DNA of 64,000 bases from positions 119,000,657 to 119,064,656 of the forward strand of contig NC_089582.1 of assembly GCF_019320115.1 (NCBI RefSeq), in the 5' to 3' direction. Shown piece by piece: positions 41,645 through 52,967 of this stretch. Source of the stretch: Miscanthus floridulus. Lineage: Eukaryota; Streptophyta; Magnoliopsida; Poales; Poaceae. Under the pieces are notes generated by a model. It did no database searches. It had not been told where the DNA came from and worked only from the letters and a program-made list of their open reading frames with translations. The position numbers and the translations under genes are program-made. Position 1 is the stretch's first letter; every line of letters begins with the position of its first letter.

Positions 41645-44032
41645 TGAAGGGTCGAGATGGCGACTAGAGGGGGGGTGAATAGTCTTTTCTAAAACTTAAT
41701 CGCGTTGGCTAACCGATACAAATGCGGAATTTAAACTAACGGTCTAGCCAAGACTACACCCCACTATATATGTTCACTAGCACCTTGCAAAGATAACAAT
41801 TATGCAACAAAGGTGCCGGGCTAGCTAGAGCTCTCCTAAATAATTCTAGGAGCAAGGTCACATAAACCTATGCCACTAGTAATTTAAACAACAAGGGAGC
41901 TCCTACACATGCTAGTAAGCAAAAGCACAAAGCTAACTAAGCTCACTAGCAATGCTCAATAACAAGGCAACCAATGCCTAATTAGAGAGCGCAAATACTT
42001 AGTTACACAAACTAAGCAATGTGACTAACAAGGTTACTAAAACCAAATTAGCCACGCAAGGGAGCTACTTCTATGCTACACAAGCAAGAAGGTAATTAGC
42101 AAGCTACACAAGCTATCTAATTACAAGAGCAACTACACAAGCTTAATATGTATAGAAGTAATTGCAAGCTTGTGTAATGGGGATGCAAACCAACGGGAAG
42201 AACAAGGTTGACACGATGATTTTTCTCCCGAGGTTCACGTGTTTGCCAACACGCTAGTCCCCGTTGTGTCGACCGCTCACTTGGTGGTTCGGCGGCTAAT
42301 TAGCATCACCCGCTAAGCCCGCACATCGGGCGCCGCAAGAACCTACCCCTTGAGTGAGGGTAGCTCAATGACACGCTTTACTAGAGTTGCTCTTCGCGAC
42401 TCCCGCGGGGCGAGCACAATGCCCCTCACAAGCACTTCTCCGGAGCGCCGCACAAGCTTCTTGCGCGCTTCGACGGAGACCACCACCAAGCCGTCTAGGA
42501 GGTGGCAACCTCCAAGAGTAACAAGCACCACCGGCTTGCAACTCGATCACCTAGTGCCACTCGATGCAACCTCACGATGCAATCGCACTAGAATCGCTCA
42601 CTCACACAATCGAATGATCACTATCAAGTATATGTGTGATGGAGGGCTCCTAAGCACTCTCAAGCATGGACACAAAGTCCCCCAAGGTGCTCCACCCCAG
42701 CCATGGCCGAGGGCCACTTCTATTTATAGCCCCAAGGGCTAAACTAGCCGTTACCCCTTCACTGGGCAACGGTCGGGACGACCGGACGCTCCGGTCGTGT
42801 TGACCGGACGCTGGACCTCAGCGTCCGGTCGCCCACAGACGACCACGTGTCCCGGTTCCAACGGTCACTTGACCTGACCGGACGCTCCAGCTTCAACTGA
42901 CCGGACGCTGAACCCCCAGCGTCCGGTCGTTTCCAGTAAGCTCCCGAGCATGACCGGACGCGTCCGGTCGAACGCGATCGGACGCAGCCAGCGTCCGGTC
43001 ACACTCCAGCGACTACTACACTCCACGATAGTGCGACCGGACGCAGCCTGCCAGCGTCCGGTGCATTCAGATCCAGCGTCCGGTCAGTTGACCGACGCCA
43101 GCATCTTCTCTATTTTCTTCACCCTTGCTCAAGTGTGCTAACCACAAGAATTTGCATCCGACGCAATAGAAAATAGACATTCCATTTTCCCGAAAGCGCC
43201 GAATCCCGCCTCACAAGCTCGGCGGGAGGGAGAGAGGGACCCAAACCCATCTCGCCCCTACAAACACCACCGCCTTTGTAAATGTGCCAACACCACCAAG
43301 TGTACACCACAATGTGTATGTGTGTTAGCATTTTCACAATCATTTCCCAAAGGTTGTTAGCCACTCAACTTGCCACGCCACTCGATCCTAGCGACAATGC
43401 AAAGTTAGATCACTCGAGTGGCACTAGATGACCGATATGCAAACAAGTTTGCCCCTCTTGATAGTACGGCCATCTATCCTAAACCCGGTCATAAACTTCT
43501 CTACACACCTATGACCGGTGAAATGAAATGCCCTAGGTTATACCTTTGCCTTGCGCATTCCATTCCATCTCCTCCAATGTCGATGCAACACATGCACCAA
43601 CACGATCAACAATGATATGATCCACTTCATATCATCACATGATCATATTGGTTCATCGATCTTGACTCTACTTGCTTTTCACCGTTGCCATCGTCCATCG
43701 GCGCCAAGTCTTGCTCAAGCTTCACCGCCACGCGGTCCATCACTCCAAAGCCTTCGACTTGCCCTTCACGCTTGCAACCGGTCCATCAAGCCAAGTCTTG
43801 TCTTGATCTTCTCCACCTTGATCACATGACTCAATGTCATGTCTCATGTGCATTTAAGCTCCTTCATCATCACATGTGTGAGCTTTGCAACATCTCCAAG
43901 CCATTTTCACCTTCATGGCATATGTTGCTCACACACATGTACCTATGGACTAATCACCTGTGTATCTCACATAAACACAATTAGTCCACCTAAGTTGTCA
44001 CTCAATTACCAAAACCAAACAAGGACCTTTCA
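41645..44032 (-). repeat. 5' LTR of element B
   Basis: 2,388 bp, matching 33930-36317 at a fixed offset of 7,715. The 11,068-bp tandem repeat starts inside it at 41900. Confidence 0.95.
42721..42728 (-). promoter_or_regulatory. TATA box of element B LTR promoter
   Basis: TATAAATA on the minus strand within GGGCTATAAATAGAAG. It is found at the same place in all LTR copies of B and C (35006, 46610 region, 53789). It would start the element transcript toward gag. Confidence 0.65.
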
Positions 44033-44037
44033 GTTGG
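44033..44037. other. Target-site duplication of element B (right)
   Basis: GTTGG, matching 33925-33929. Confidence 0.9.
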
Positions 44038-45483
44038 GCACATTGAGGTAAGGTGACCCCAAGTGCGGCACTTGACGCACTTCACATGCTTCAGCCTCTC
44101 TTCTTCTTTTATCTTCTTGAGCTTCTCAATGTTAGGGCAACCATTTACAAAGTGTCCCACTTCATGACACCGGTAGCACATGGTATAAGAGAGCTTTCTT
44201 TGTTGTAGCTTCTTCATCTTTCTTTCTCTCTTTATTTCACCCTTTGTCATCTTCTTCTTGAAGCCAAGACCACACTTGTCACCATAGTTTCTGAGTCTTC
44301 AACATGTGCTCAAAGGTGAGTTTTGAGTTGTAGCACCTCTCTAACTTGTTGCTTAATTTCTTCACTTATTCATTAAGCTCATTGTTCTCCTTCAAAAGGT
44401 TAGTCTCACAAGACATAGAAGTAGAACAAGCATCTATATGTGAAGAGCATGGCATATCTAATAAATCATCACAAGAGGTGGATACATGCTTCTTGCCTAC
44501 ATCACAAGGGTTAGCAACAATATATGATTGATCAATTGACCCATGTGATGAGCTCTCATTCTTTTTAAGTTTCTTTGTAAACACTTTAATGAGAGAAGCA
44601 TGTTATTCTAATAATTCATCATGAGATGCAAGTAGTGTCTCATGATTCAATTTTAGCTCATCATGTGAAGATTTAAAAGCATCAAATACTTTCTTATGTT
44701 CTTCACAAGAGTTCTTTAGAAATTAGTTTTCATTTTCTAATTTTAATGTTTTAGCTTTCTCATTTTCTAAAGACATGGTTATGCTAGCAAGTCTACTAAC
44801 AAGCTCATCATATGAATCAACATGATCAACTACATTAGCATTTGATACCTTGGTGTCATCTTGTGACATGAAACAATGTGGTGTAGTTGGAGAGCTTGTA
44901 GTAGCATCATCATCATGGCTTGAGCATGAACCAACATCGTCAAGATCACCACCAAGTGTGCTTGAGGTAGAATCTTCATGTGCAACACTTGTGGCATCAT
45001 CATCAACCTTGTTAAGTGAACTTGTAGTGGATCGATCATCATCATCATCACTTGACCATGAGGTGGAGCAATCTTACACAATCACCAAATTATGGTTATG
45101 CTCAACACACTCATGTACTTCCACCTTGTGATCATCCTCCTTAAATTTGCCATCATCACTTGTGGAGGAGTCACTGTAGAAGGCTTGGAGTGCCATCCAC
45201 ATATCATGAGCACTCTCCAAGTCCCATACACGTCTAAAACATTATCATGTAAAGCACATGTTAGATAATAAAGAGCACGATGATCAAGTTGTAAGCAATC
45301 CTCTTGTGCTTGAGTTAGGTCATCCTTATCCAAAGCATCATGAGAAAAACCAACAACAATGATCCACTATGTCTTGGGACCCAAATCATGGAAATGATCA
45401 AGCATATGACGTTTCCACTATGCATAGTGTGTGCCATAAAAAATGTATGTGTCGCAAACAACATCTAGCCCAAAGTTAGCCAT
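44038..45483 (-). pseudogene. gag: Element C gag, N-terminal part
   Basis: ATG 45483 (MANFGLDVVCDTYIF) with several early stops, e.g. after GTHYA and LGPKT. The acidic Ser/Asp-rich part and two CCHC knuckles (CYRCHEVGHFVNGC, CVKCRTWGHLTSMC; 44002-44250 frame) are readable. The reading ends at the element B target site and resumes at 33929. Compared with element B the N-terminus differs clearly, so the two are sister subfamilies. Confidence 0.85.
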
Positions 45484-45520
45484 CCTCTCGGGTCGGTAAA
45501 GACCACAAACGAGAGACCTA

Positions 45521-45532
45521 GCTCTGGTACCA
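45521..45532 (-). other. Primer-binding site of element C
   Basis: TGGTACCAGAGC on the minus strand, two bases from the LTR. One base differs from the usual TGGTATCAGAGC. Confidence 0.8.
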
Positions 45533-45534
45533 CT

Positions 45535-48016
45535 TGTAAGGTCGAGATGGTGGACTAGAGGGGGGTTGAATAGTCCTTTCTAAAATTAATCGCGTCGGTT
45601 AACCAAAACAAGTGCAGAATTAATACTATCGGTCTAGCTAAGACTATACCCCTCTATCTTTATTCTCTAGCACCTTACAAAAATCCTAATTAAGCAATAA
45701 AGGTGCCAGGCTAGCTAGAGCTCACCTAATCAATTCTAGAAGCAATGTCACACAAACCTATGCCATTAGTACTTTAACCAACAGGGAGCTCCTACATATG
45801 CTAGTAAGCAAAAGCATAAAGCCAACTAAGCTCACTAGCAATGCTCAATAACAAGGCAACCAATGCCAAATTAGAGAGTGCAAATACTTAGCTACACAAA
45901 CCAAGCAAAGTGACTATCAAGGTTACACAAACCAAATTAGTCACGCAAGGGAGCTACTTCCATGCTACATAAGCAAGAAGGTAACTAGTGAGCTATACAA
46001 GTAAACTAATTACAAGAGCAACTACACAAGCACAATGTATATGAAAGTAATTACAAGCTTGTGCAATGAGGATGCAAACCAACAGGAAGAATAAAGTTGA
46101 CACGGTGATTTTCTCCTGAGGTTCACGTGCTTGCCAACATACTATGTCCCCGTTGTGTCGACCACTCACTTTATGGTTCGGTGGCTAATTGGCATCACCC
46201 ACCAAGCCCGCACGTCGGGCACTGCAAGAACCTACTCTGAAAGTGAGGGTAGCTCAATGACACGCTCAACTAGAGTTGTTGTTCGTGGCTCCCGTGGGGA
46301 GAGCACAATGCCCCTCACAAATCTCTTCTCCGGAGCACCGCACAAAGTTCTTGCGGACTTTGATGGAGACCACCACCAAGCTGTCTAAGAGGTGGCAACT
46401 TCTAAGAGTAACAAGCACCACCGGCTTGCAACTCGATCACCTAGTGCCACTCAATGCAACCTCATGATGCAATCACACTAGAATCGCTCTCTCACACAAT
46501 TAAATAATCACTATCAAGCCCATGTGAGATGGAGGGCTCCCAAGCACTCTCAAGCATGGACACAAAGTCTCCTGAGGTGCTCAGCACAAGCCATAGCCGA
46601 GACCACCTTCTATTTATAGCCCCATGGGCTAAACTAGCCGTTACCCCTTCACTAGGCAAATTTTGGGACGATCGGACGCTCTGGTCAGATCGACCGGACG
46701 CACCCTACCAGCATTCGGTCGCTCTATGCCGTCCACATGTCGCTCTGCGTTCAACCAGAGCCGCTCGATCTCAATGGTTAAGTTGTGACCGGATGCTGCA
46801 CAGTGAATGACCGGACGCTGCCGCGTCTAAGTCTGGTCGTTTCCAGAGAGCTCCCCAAGCCTCTGTTTTGCGACCGGACGCATCCGGTCCACCATGACCG
46901 AACATAGACCAGCGTCCGGTTAGTTCTATGCCCGCGCGCCTAACTCTAGCGCCCCTACGTCACCATATGTCAGCACTGACTAAACGCAGACCCTGAGTGT
47001 CTGGTCACTCTTCGCGTCAGCGTCAGGTCACGAGACCGAGATCGTGCGCTCACTGCTACCACTGATCAAACACGCCGGTCCTACCGAGGCCAGCATCTGA
47101 TCAGTTCTGTGAAACCCTATCTTTTCTGTATAGGGCGTCGGTGGCACCGTCGGACTATCCACACTCTATGGTTTATCCACACTCTACGGGCGGACACTCC
47201 GCCGGTGGAGTTTCGAACCTTTCTCGCCTCTGTTCCATCGCCGAGTTGATCCACATCAACTTCAACTTCATCTCCTTTATAAATGTGCCAACACCACAAT
47301 GTGTATGTGTGTTAGCATTTTGACAATCATTTTCTAAAGGATTAGCCACTCAACTTGCCATGCCACTCAATCCTAGCGATGATGCAAAGTTAGATTATTC
47401 GAGTGGCAATAGATGATCGATATACAAATAAGTTTGCCCCTCTTGATAGTATGGCCATCTATCCTAAACCCGGTCATCAACTTCTCTACACACCTATGAC
47501 CAGTGAAATGAAATGCCCTAGGTTATACCTTTGCCTTGCGCATTCCATTCTATCTCCTCCAATGTCGATGCAACACATGCACCAACATGATCAACAATGA
47601 TATGATCCACTTCATATCATCACATGATCTTGTTGGTTCATCGATCTTGACTTCACTTGCTTTTTACCGTTGCCTTCGTCCATCGGCACCAAGTCTTCCT
47701 CAAGCTTCACCACCATGCGGTCCAGCGCTCCAAGGCCTCTGATTTGCCCTTCACACTTGCAACTGGTCCATCAAGCCAAGTCTTGTCTTGATCCTCTCCA
47801 CCTTGATCACATGACTCAATGTCATGTCTTATGTGCAATAAGCTCCTTCATCATCACATGTGTGAGTTTTGCAATATCTCCAAACCATTTTCACCTTCAT
47901 GGCATATGCTGCTCACACACATGTACCTATGGATTAATCATCTATGTATCTCACATAAACACAATTAGTCCACCTAGGCTGTCACTCAATTACCAAAACT
48001 ACACAAGGACCTTTCA
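45535..48016 (-). repeat. 5' LTR of element C
   Basis: 2,482 bp, with element-sense start TGAAAGGTCC and end CGACCTTACA. It is similar over its length to LTR B, with many CpG-type changes in the minisatellite block (about 46670-47100). Confidence 0.9.
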
Positions 48017-48021
48017 CCTGG
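48017..48021. other. Target-site duplication of element C (right)
   Basis: CCTGG, matching 28098-28102. Confidence 0.85.
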
Positions 48022-49077
48022 AAACCACTCACGACGAGCCAAAACCTCAGGATGGGCCAACTAGTAGATGAGCCCACATCCACAACTGGAGTAGGTACAT
48101 GCATCCACCAAGTGATGTTGTGGACGAAGTCCGATGACACGCCTCGCAAAGCTATCGGTAAAGAAAACACAACACTACAGAGCCCCAGCTATACTGACCT
48201 GCCTGGTCCCAGTCACTAAGGCAGTAGACCCACATCCACGACGTAGTGTCACCCGTGGCATCGGGGAAGAGAACACAGACAAACAGGTGTAGGATCCACT
48301 TCCTACAGTAGTACCCAACTGTCTCCTCATCTCCCTCCTTGGGGCACTATACAAACTCTTGCCAGAGCTAGGAGATTAGAACTCTAGAAGTGTGAGCCCC
48401 TTGCTTGCCAACCTCACACCCAAGGTAGGCCTCTACTTGTGCTCTCCAACCTTCTAACCTACACTGCCTAGTCACTGTGTTGCCGTGAATCCTCAGATAG
48501 TCCTGGTGCGTGACTATCATCTCTCCGAAAGGCAAGTGAAAGCTGTGAGTCTCCGGCCGCCACCTACATTTTAGACAAAGCAAGATTACATGTCAAAAAG
48601 GCAAGCGCATGAACAAATGGCCATGAATAGAGGCAATGATTGAAGATAATACCTGTCAACCAATGTAGTTATGGGCGCTGAGTTGAAGTTGGGCAACCCA
48701 TGATGAACCTAAAAAGAGATGACATCCAGGCCAGCTCTTTGCAGGAAAGGAGTGTACCTGTTGTTGTACTGCATGTTCAAGAACCCATTGTGGGTCTAGG
48801 ATGGAGTGGAAAGTCCTACATGAAATAAAACATAGTCTCCTGTTACTCCACGAACACATGTACGCTCATAAAAATTTGAACAAAATGTATAGATTATTAC
48901 CTGCCCCTCCACTATGAGACATCCTCGGTGGGTCTCCTCGTACGTTGGGTTGAGCAGGTGGAATTGCACCATCCTACAAAAAAAGTCAATGAAATAGAAA
49001 TTCAATATACAATAAAACATAAACTTAGAAATATACAAGTAATTGACACAATTACAAGCATAAATTGAGACATGCAA
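48017..49077 (-). pseudogene. PMD gene, N-terminal half (unit A)
   Basis: On minus, small exon-like blocks separated by GT..AG spacers: VQFHLLNPTYEETHRG (ends GQ/GTAATA), then NGFLNMQYNNRYTPFLQRAG and GLPNFNSAPITTLVDR, then WRPETHSFHLPFGEM (48368-48583), then DWDQAGQYSWGSVVLCF and LGGCMYLLQLWMWAHL. These blocks are typical of the plant mobile domain. Stops occur in several places. The C-terminal half lies beyond element C at 27330-28102. Confidence 0.7.
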
Positions 49078-49079
49078 AA

Positions 49080-49845
49080 TTAATTGAATGAATACGACAA
49101 ATATAAAATAACAAAAACAACCAATAGTCGCACCTCACTAATCTGCCAATGGCAAGTGCATGAATTGTGGCCTAGTTTACCACACTTGCTGCACTCATAC
49201 TGCTCGAGGTCAGTAAGAAATAGGGTTCCTCTCCCATGCCTTGTTCTTTTAGGTATCTGATCCATAACCATCATGTGCCTCATCCTCTTCCTTGATCCAC
49301 GCTTGTTACAACGGTAAGCTGCATCCGTAATGTACTTTGGGCAATCATATGGAGGCCACTCTCTAGGGTCCTGGAAAGGCACGAAGCGGGGGCTCCATGT
49401 GTACACAAGCATGTCGACACTGAACTCATGAGGTATCCTGCTCTTGATATTATAGTTGCAATGCCTAACTGCTGCCACCAACTGCGAACATAGAAAGTGG
49501 TATTGCCTTGGTTTACCACAAGTGCATGTGAAATCTTGGAGGATTACCACATGCATCCTCGACTCTCGGACCTCGCCGTCGGACGTTGTACCACCCTTAT
49601 ACTCAACCTAATAAGTCCCTGTGGCGTGGTCAAAACATGTAACCACATATGTGCCAGCCCTTTCATTTGCCTTCTCTAGGTGTGCCTTTGGTTTTGGAGC
49701 TCATATCTCTCCATCACTCTGCAACTTCAATGCATGGGCGTGTCTATCGTTGAACCAGGCAACAAGCTTGTAGAAGGCGAATTGAAAGATTGCATTCATG
49801 GGCATACCACGTATCGCCAATAGCAACTTATTGAATGACTCTGCC
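49080..49845 (-). pseudogene. Duplicated MURA C-terminus (unit A)
   Basis: A copy of the transposase end without the catalytic core: SWIM finger (FTCTCGKPRQYHFLCSQL) and a CCHC knuckle (CSKCGKLGHNSCTC), 158 residues open at 49080-49556. It has no own promoter or start and is a product of the 1.7-kb duplication. Confidence 0.8.
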
Positions 49846-50792
49846 ATGACACGCCTCGCAAAGCTATCGGTAAAGAAAACACAACACTACAGAGCCCTAG
49901 CTGTACTGACCTGCCTGGTCCTAGTCACTAAGGCAATAGACCCACATCCACGACATAGTGTCACCCGTGGCATCGAGGAAGAGAACACAGACAAACAGGT
50001 GTAGGATCCACTTCCTACAGTAGTACCCAACTGTCTCCTCATCTCCCTCCTTAGGGCACTATACAAACTCTTGCCAGAGCTAGGAGATTAGAACTCTAGA
50101 AGTGCGAGCCCCTTGCTCGCCAACCTCACGCCTAAGGAAGGCCTCTACTTGTGCTCTCCAACCTTCTAACCTGCACTGCCTAGTCACTGTGTTGCCGTGA
50201 ATCCTCAGATAGTCCTGGAGCGTGACTATCATCTCTCCGAAAGGCAAGTGAAAGCTGTGAGTCTCCGGTCGCCACCTATATTTTAGACAAAGCAAGATTA
50301 CATGTCAAAAAGGCAAGCACATGAACAAATGGCCATGAATAGAGGCAATGATTAAAGATAATACCTGTCAACCAACGCAGTTATGGGTGCTGAGTTGAAG
50401 TTGGGCAACCCACGATGAACCTAAAAAGAGATGACATCTAGGCCAGCTCTTTGCAGGAAAGAAGTGTACCTGTTGTTGTACTGCATGTTCAAGAACCCAT
50501 TGTGGGTCTAGGATGAAGGAGTGGAAAATCCTGCATGAAATAAAACATAGTCTCCTGTTACTCCACGAACACATGTACGCTCATAAAAATTTGAACAAAA
50601 TGTATAGATTATTACCTGCCCCTCCACTATGAGACGTCCTCGGTGGGTCTCCTCGTACATTGGGTTGAGCAGGTGGAATTGCGCCATCCTACAAAAAAAG
50701 TCAATGAAATAGAAATTCAATATACAATAAAACATAAACTTAGAAATATACAAGTAATTGACACAATTACAAGCATAAATTGAGACATGCAT
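49846..50792 (-). pseudogene. PMD gene start (unit B), cut by duplication join
   Basis: The same exon blocks as in unit A (VQFHLLNPMYEETHRG, RWRPETHSFHLPFGEM) directly downstream of MURA. It ends at the unit join 49846, so only the first third of the domain exists in this copy. Confidence 0.75.
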
Positions 50793-50794
50793 AA

Positions 50795-52949
50795 TTAATT
50801 GAATGAATACGACAAATATAAAATAACAAAAACAACCAATAGTCGCACCTCACTAATCTGCCAATGGCAAGTGCATGAATTGTGGCCCAGTTTACCACAC
50901 TTGCTGCACTCATACTGCTCGGGGTCAGTAAGAAATAGGGTTCCTCTCCCATGCCTTGTTCTTTTAGGTATCTGATCCATAACCATCATATGCCTCATCC
51001 TCTTCCTTGATCCACGCTTGTTACAACGGTAAGCTGCATCCGCAATGTACTTTGGGCAATCATATGGAGGCCACTCTCTAGGGTCCTGGAAAGGCACGAA
51101 GCGGGGGCTCCATGTGTACACAAGTATGTCGACACTGAACTCGTGAGGTATCCTGCTCTCGATATTATAGTTGCAATGCCTAACTGCTGCCACCAACTGT
51201 GAATATAGAAAGTGGTATTGCCTTGGTTTACCATAAGTGCATGTGAAATCTTGGAGGATTACCACATGCATCCTCGACTCTCGGACCTCGCCGTCGGACG
51301 TTGTACCGCCCTTATACTCAACCTGATAAGTCCCTGTGGCGTGGTCAAAACATGTAACCACATATGTGCCAGCCCTTTCATTTGCCTTCTCTAGGTGTGC
51401 CTTTGGTTTTGGAGCTCATATCTCTCCATCACTCTGCAACTTCAATGCATAGGCGTGTCTATCGTTGAACCAGGCAACAAGCTTGTAGAAGGCGAATTGA
51501 AAGATTGCATTCATGGGCATACCACGTATCGCCAATAGCAACTTATTGAATGACTCTGCCATGTTGCTGCACTGAAACTCATACCTCCATCCACCGGCGC
51601 CATGAGCTCTTGTCTATTTCTCCAAATTCCTTATCAAACCTATGAGCCATTGTCTACCTTTTACATTTGATGCGGTTCTGATCTGCTCTAACTTTTTCTG
51701 AACATACTTGTCCTTAAGCTATCAAGCAGTCTCCTAGAATAGATCAAAGTTATCCTTCACACCATCCTTTCGAAGTAGATTCTTGGTAAGGTGCTGAGTA
51801 CATCAACGATAGTGCAAAGGTACATACCCCTCTATCTGCTCTCGCATAGCATTAAGTATGCCCTGGTGCCTATCAGATATGACGCCAACCTCCCTACCAG
51901 GCCCAACCACATGTATCCGAACTAGCCTCAAGAACCTCTCCAACTATCATTGTTCTCCTTCTCAACCAAAGCAAATGCCAAAGGAACCAACTTGTTGTTC
52001 GTGTCATAGGATATGGCTATAAGAAGTGTGCCCTAGTATTTACCAATCAAGAATGTACCATCAATAGAGAAGATGGGACGATAGTGCCTAAAGGCCTCGA
52101 CACACTGAGGGAAGCACTAGAAAGCATGGAAGAATATCTGCCTCCTATCCTTTCATGCATTTGGTTTTAGGATGTACTCATAATGCATGTCTAGATTCAC
52201 CACTTTGATTGTATTGAAAAGTACTAGCAGCTGCTCATACCCATCCTCCCAGTCCCCATGTATCATCTTCCACGCTCATTGCTGAGCCCTCCAAATTTTA
52301 CCATAAGTTATCACATGACCTCCATACAACGCCTCAACGGTCCTGATAATTGTCCTAATCTTCATGTTGGGTTCTCCCTGCAATATTCTCATCAACCGCT
52401 TGGCAATAAGGGTAGATGTCAACTACCGATGCTTCAGTGTCAGCACATGGTCAGCACAATTGTGTGGCCCGACAACTTTTATGATCTTTCACTTTTCGGT
52501 GACCTTTTGCTTCCTTACACAAACCCTCCATGGCAGCATTCCTTATCACACACAACTGTGTAATGGCGCTCCGTATATGAATGCAAGACCTTGTAAGGTC
52601 TCTTTCGTATCACTATAAACGCTTGCAACCACCTCTTCAATACAGGAAGGTCCTTGAATACCCTCTCATTCTCAATTACTATGTTAGGACCGGTCTCAGG
52701 AGCTTCTAGGAGCTCATCATCATGTCCTTCTGCACACGCTTGATCAGAATGAGCAAGATCGCTGAACTCGTGAACTCTTGGATCACGGCGGCCAGGAAAG
52801 ATACGCCTCAGCATCTCAACATCACTCTCTGTCAGCTCTCCAACAGGACGATCATCATCAGAATCAAGAGCCCTTGCCATCTCATATGGCTCCGAATCAT
52901 TCATAATTTCAATACTATTAAAGCCACGGAATCCATCTCTACAGAGCAC
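50795..52949 (-). pseudogene. MURA-type transposase of Mutator-like element
   Basis: Domains in order: N-terminal DNA-binding-like part (VFKDLPVLKRWLQAF, YTVVCDKECCHGGFV; 52515-52949); MULE DDE core (FRHYRPIFSIDGTFLIGKY near 52075-52130, then GTLLIAISYDTNNKLVPLAF); SWIM finger (FTCTYGKPRQYHFLYSQL, first Cys pair changed to C-Y); and a CCHC knuckle (CSKCGKLGHNSCTC). The SWIM-side segment 50795-51361 is open for 188 residues. The core has many stops, e.g. TAG after IGKY. The start shown is the limit of the open frame, just inside the 11-kb repeat join, and the true start may be missing. The enzyme would cut at Mutator terminal repeats; this copy cannot. Confidence 0.8.
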
Positions 52950-52967
52950 TTGCGCAGCAACAGTGGA

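Larger units (their letters stand above)
33930..44032 (-). mobile_element. Element B: young gag-only LTR retroelement, complete
   Basis: 10,103 bp with 2,388-bp LTRs at 33930-36317 and 41645-44032, TSD GTTGG, PBS, polypurine tract and one long gag ORF. The LTRs show no difference in the lines compared, and all long frames in them translate identically. Insertion was therefore very recent, or LTRs were homogenised. There is no pol. It landed inside the gag of element C, in the same orientation and between its second and third zinc knuckles. Confidence 0.93.
28103..48016 (-). mobile_element. Element C: gag-only copia-like retroelement, split by element B
   Basis: LTRs lie at 28103-30436 and 45535-48016. 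The PBS is at 45521-45532 and a polypurine tract follows 30436. The TSD is CCTGG. Without the nested element B and its target duplication the element is about 9.8 kb. The only coding part is a decayed gag. No protease, integrase or reverse transcriptase is seen, so it depended on a partner. The LTRs differ at many sites and by a deletion of about 150 bases, so it is older than element B. Confidence 0.88.
48134..51560 (-). repeat. 1.7-kb tandem duplication within the Mutator-like element
   Basis: Unit A is 48134-49845 (1,712 bp) and unit B is 49846-51560 (1,715 bp). Both span the end of MURA and the start of PMD. The join falls at ATG: 48134, 49846 and 51561 all start with atg. The units differ at a low percentage of sites, so this is older than the 11-kb repeat. 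Confidence 0.92.
41900..52967. repeat. 11,068-bp direct repeat, copy 1
   Basis: It spans most of LTR B, element C gag and 5' LTR, and the transposase side of the Mutator-like element. It is repeated from 52968 with a constant offset of 11,068. All frames of 60 codons or more recur with identical translation, and no base difference was found in the lines compared. Confidence 0.95.
48017..52967 (-). mobile_element. Mutator-like element, transposase side
   Basis: The part of the host element right of the element C insertion. On minus it holds the MURA transposase (52949 to about 50795), then a partial PMD, then a duplicated MURA end and PMD start. Its natural right end is not visible because the 11,068-bp repeat starts at 52968. 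Confidence 0.75.
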
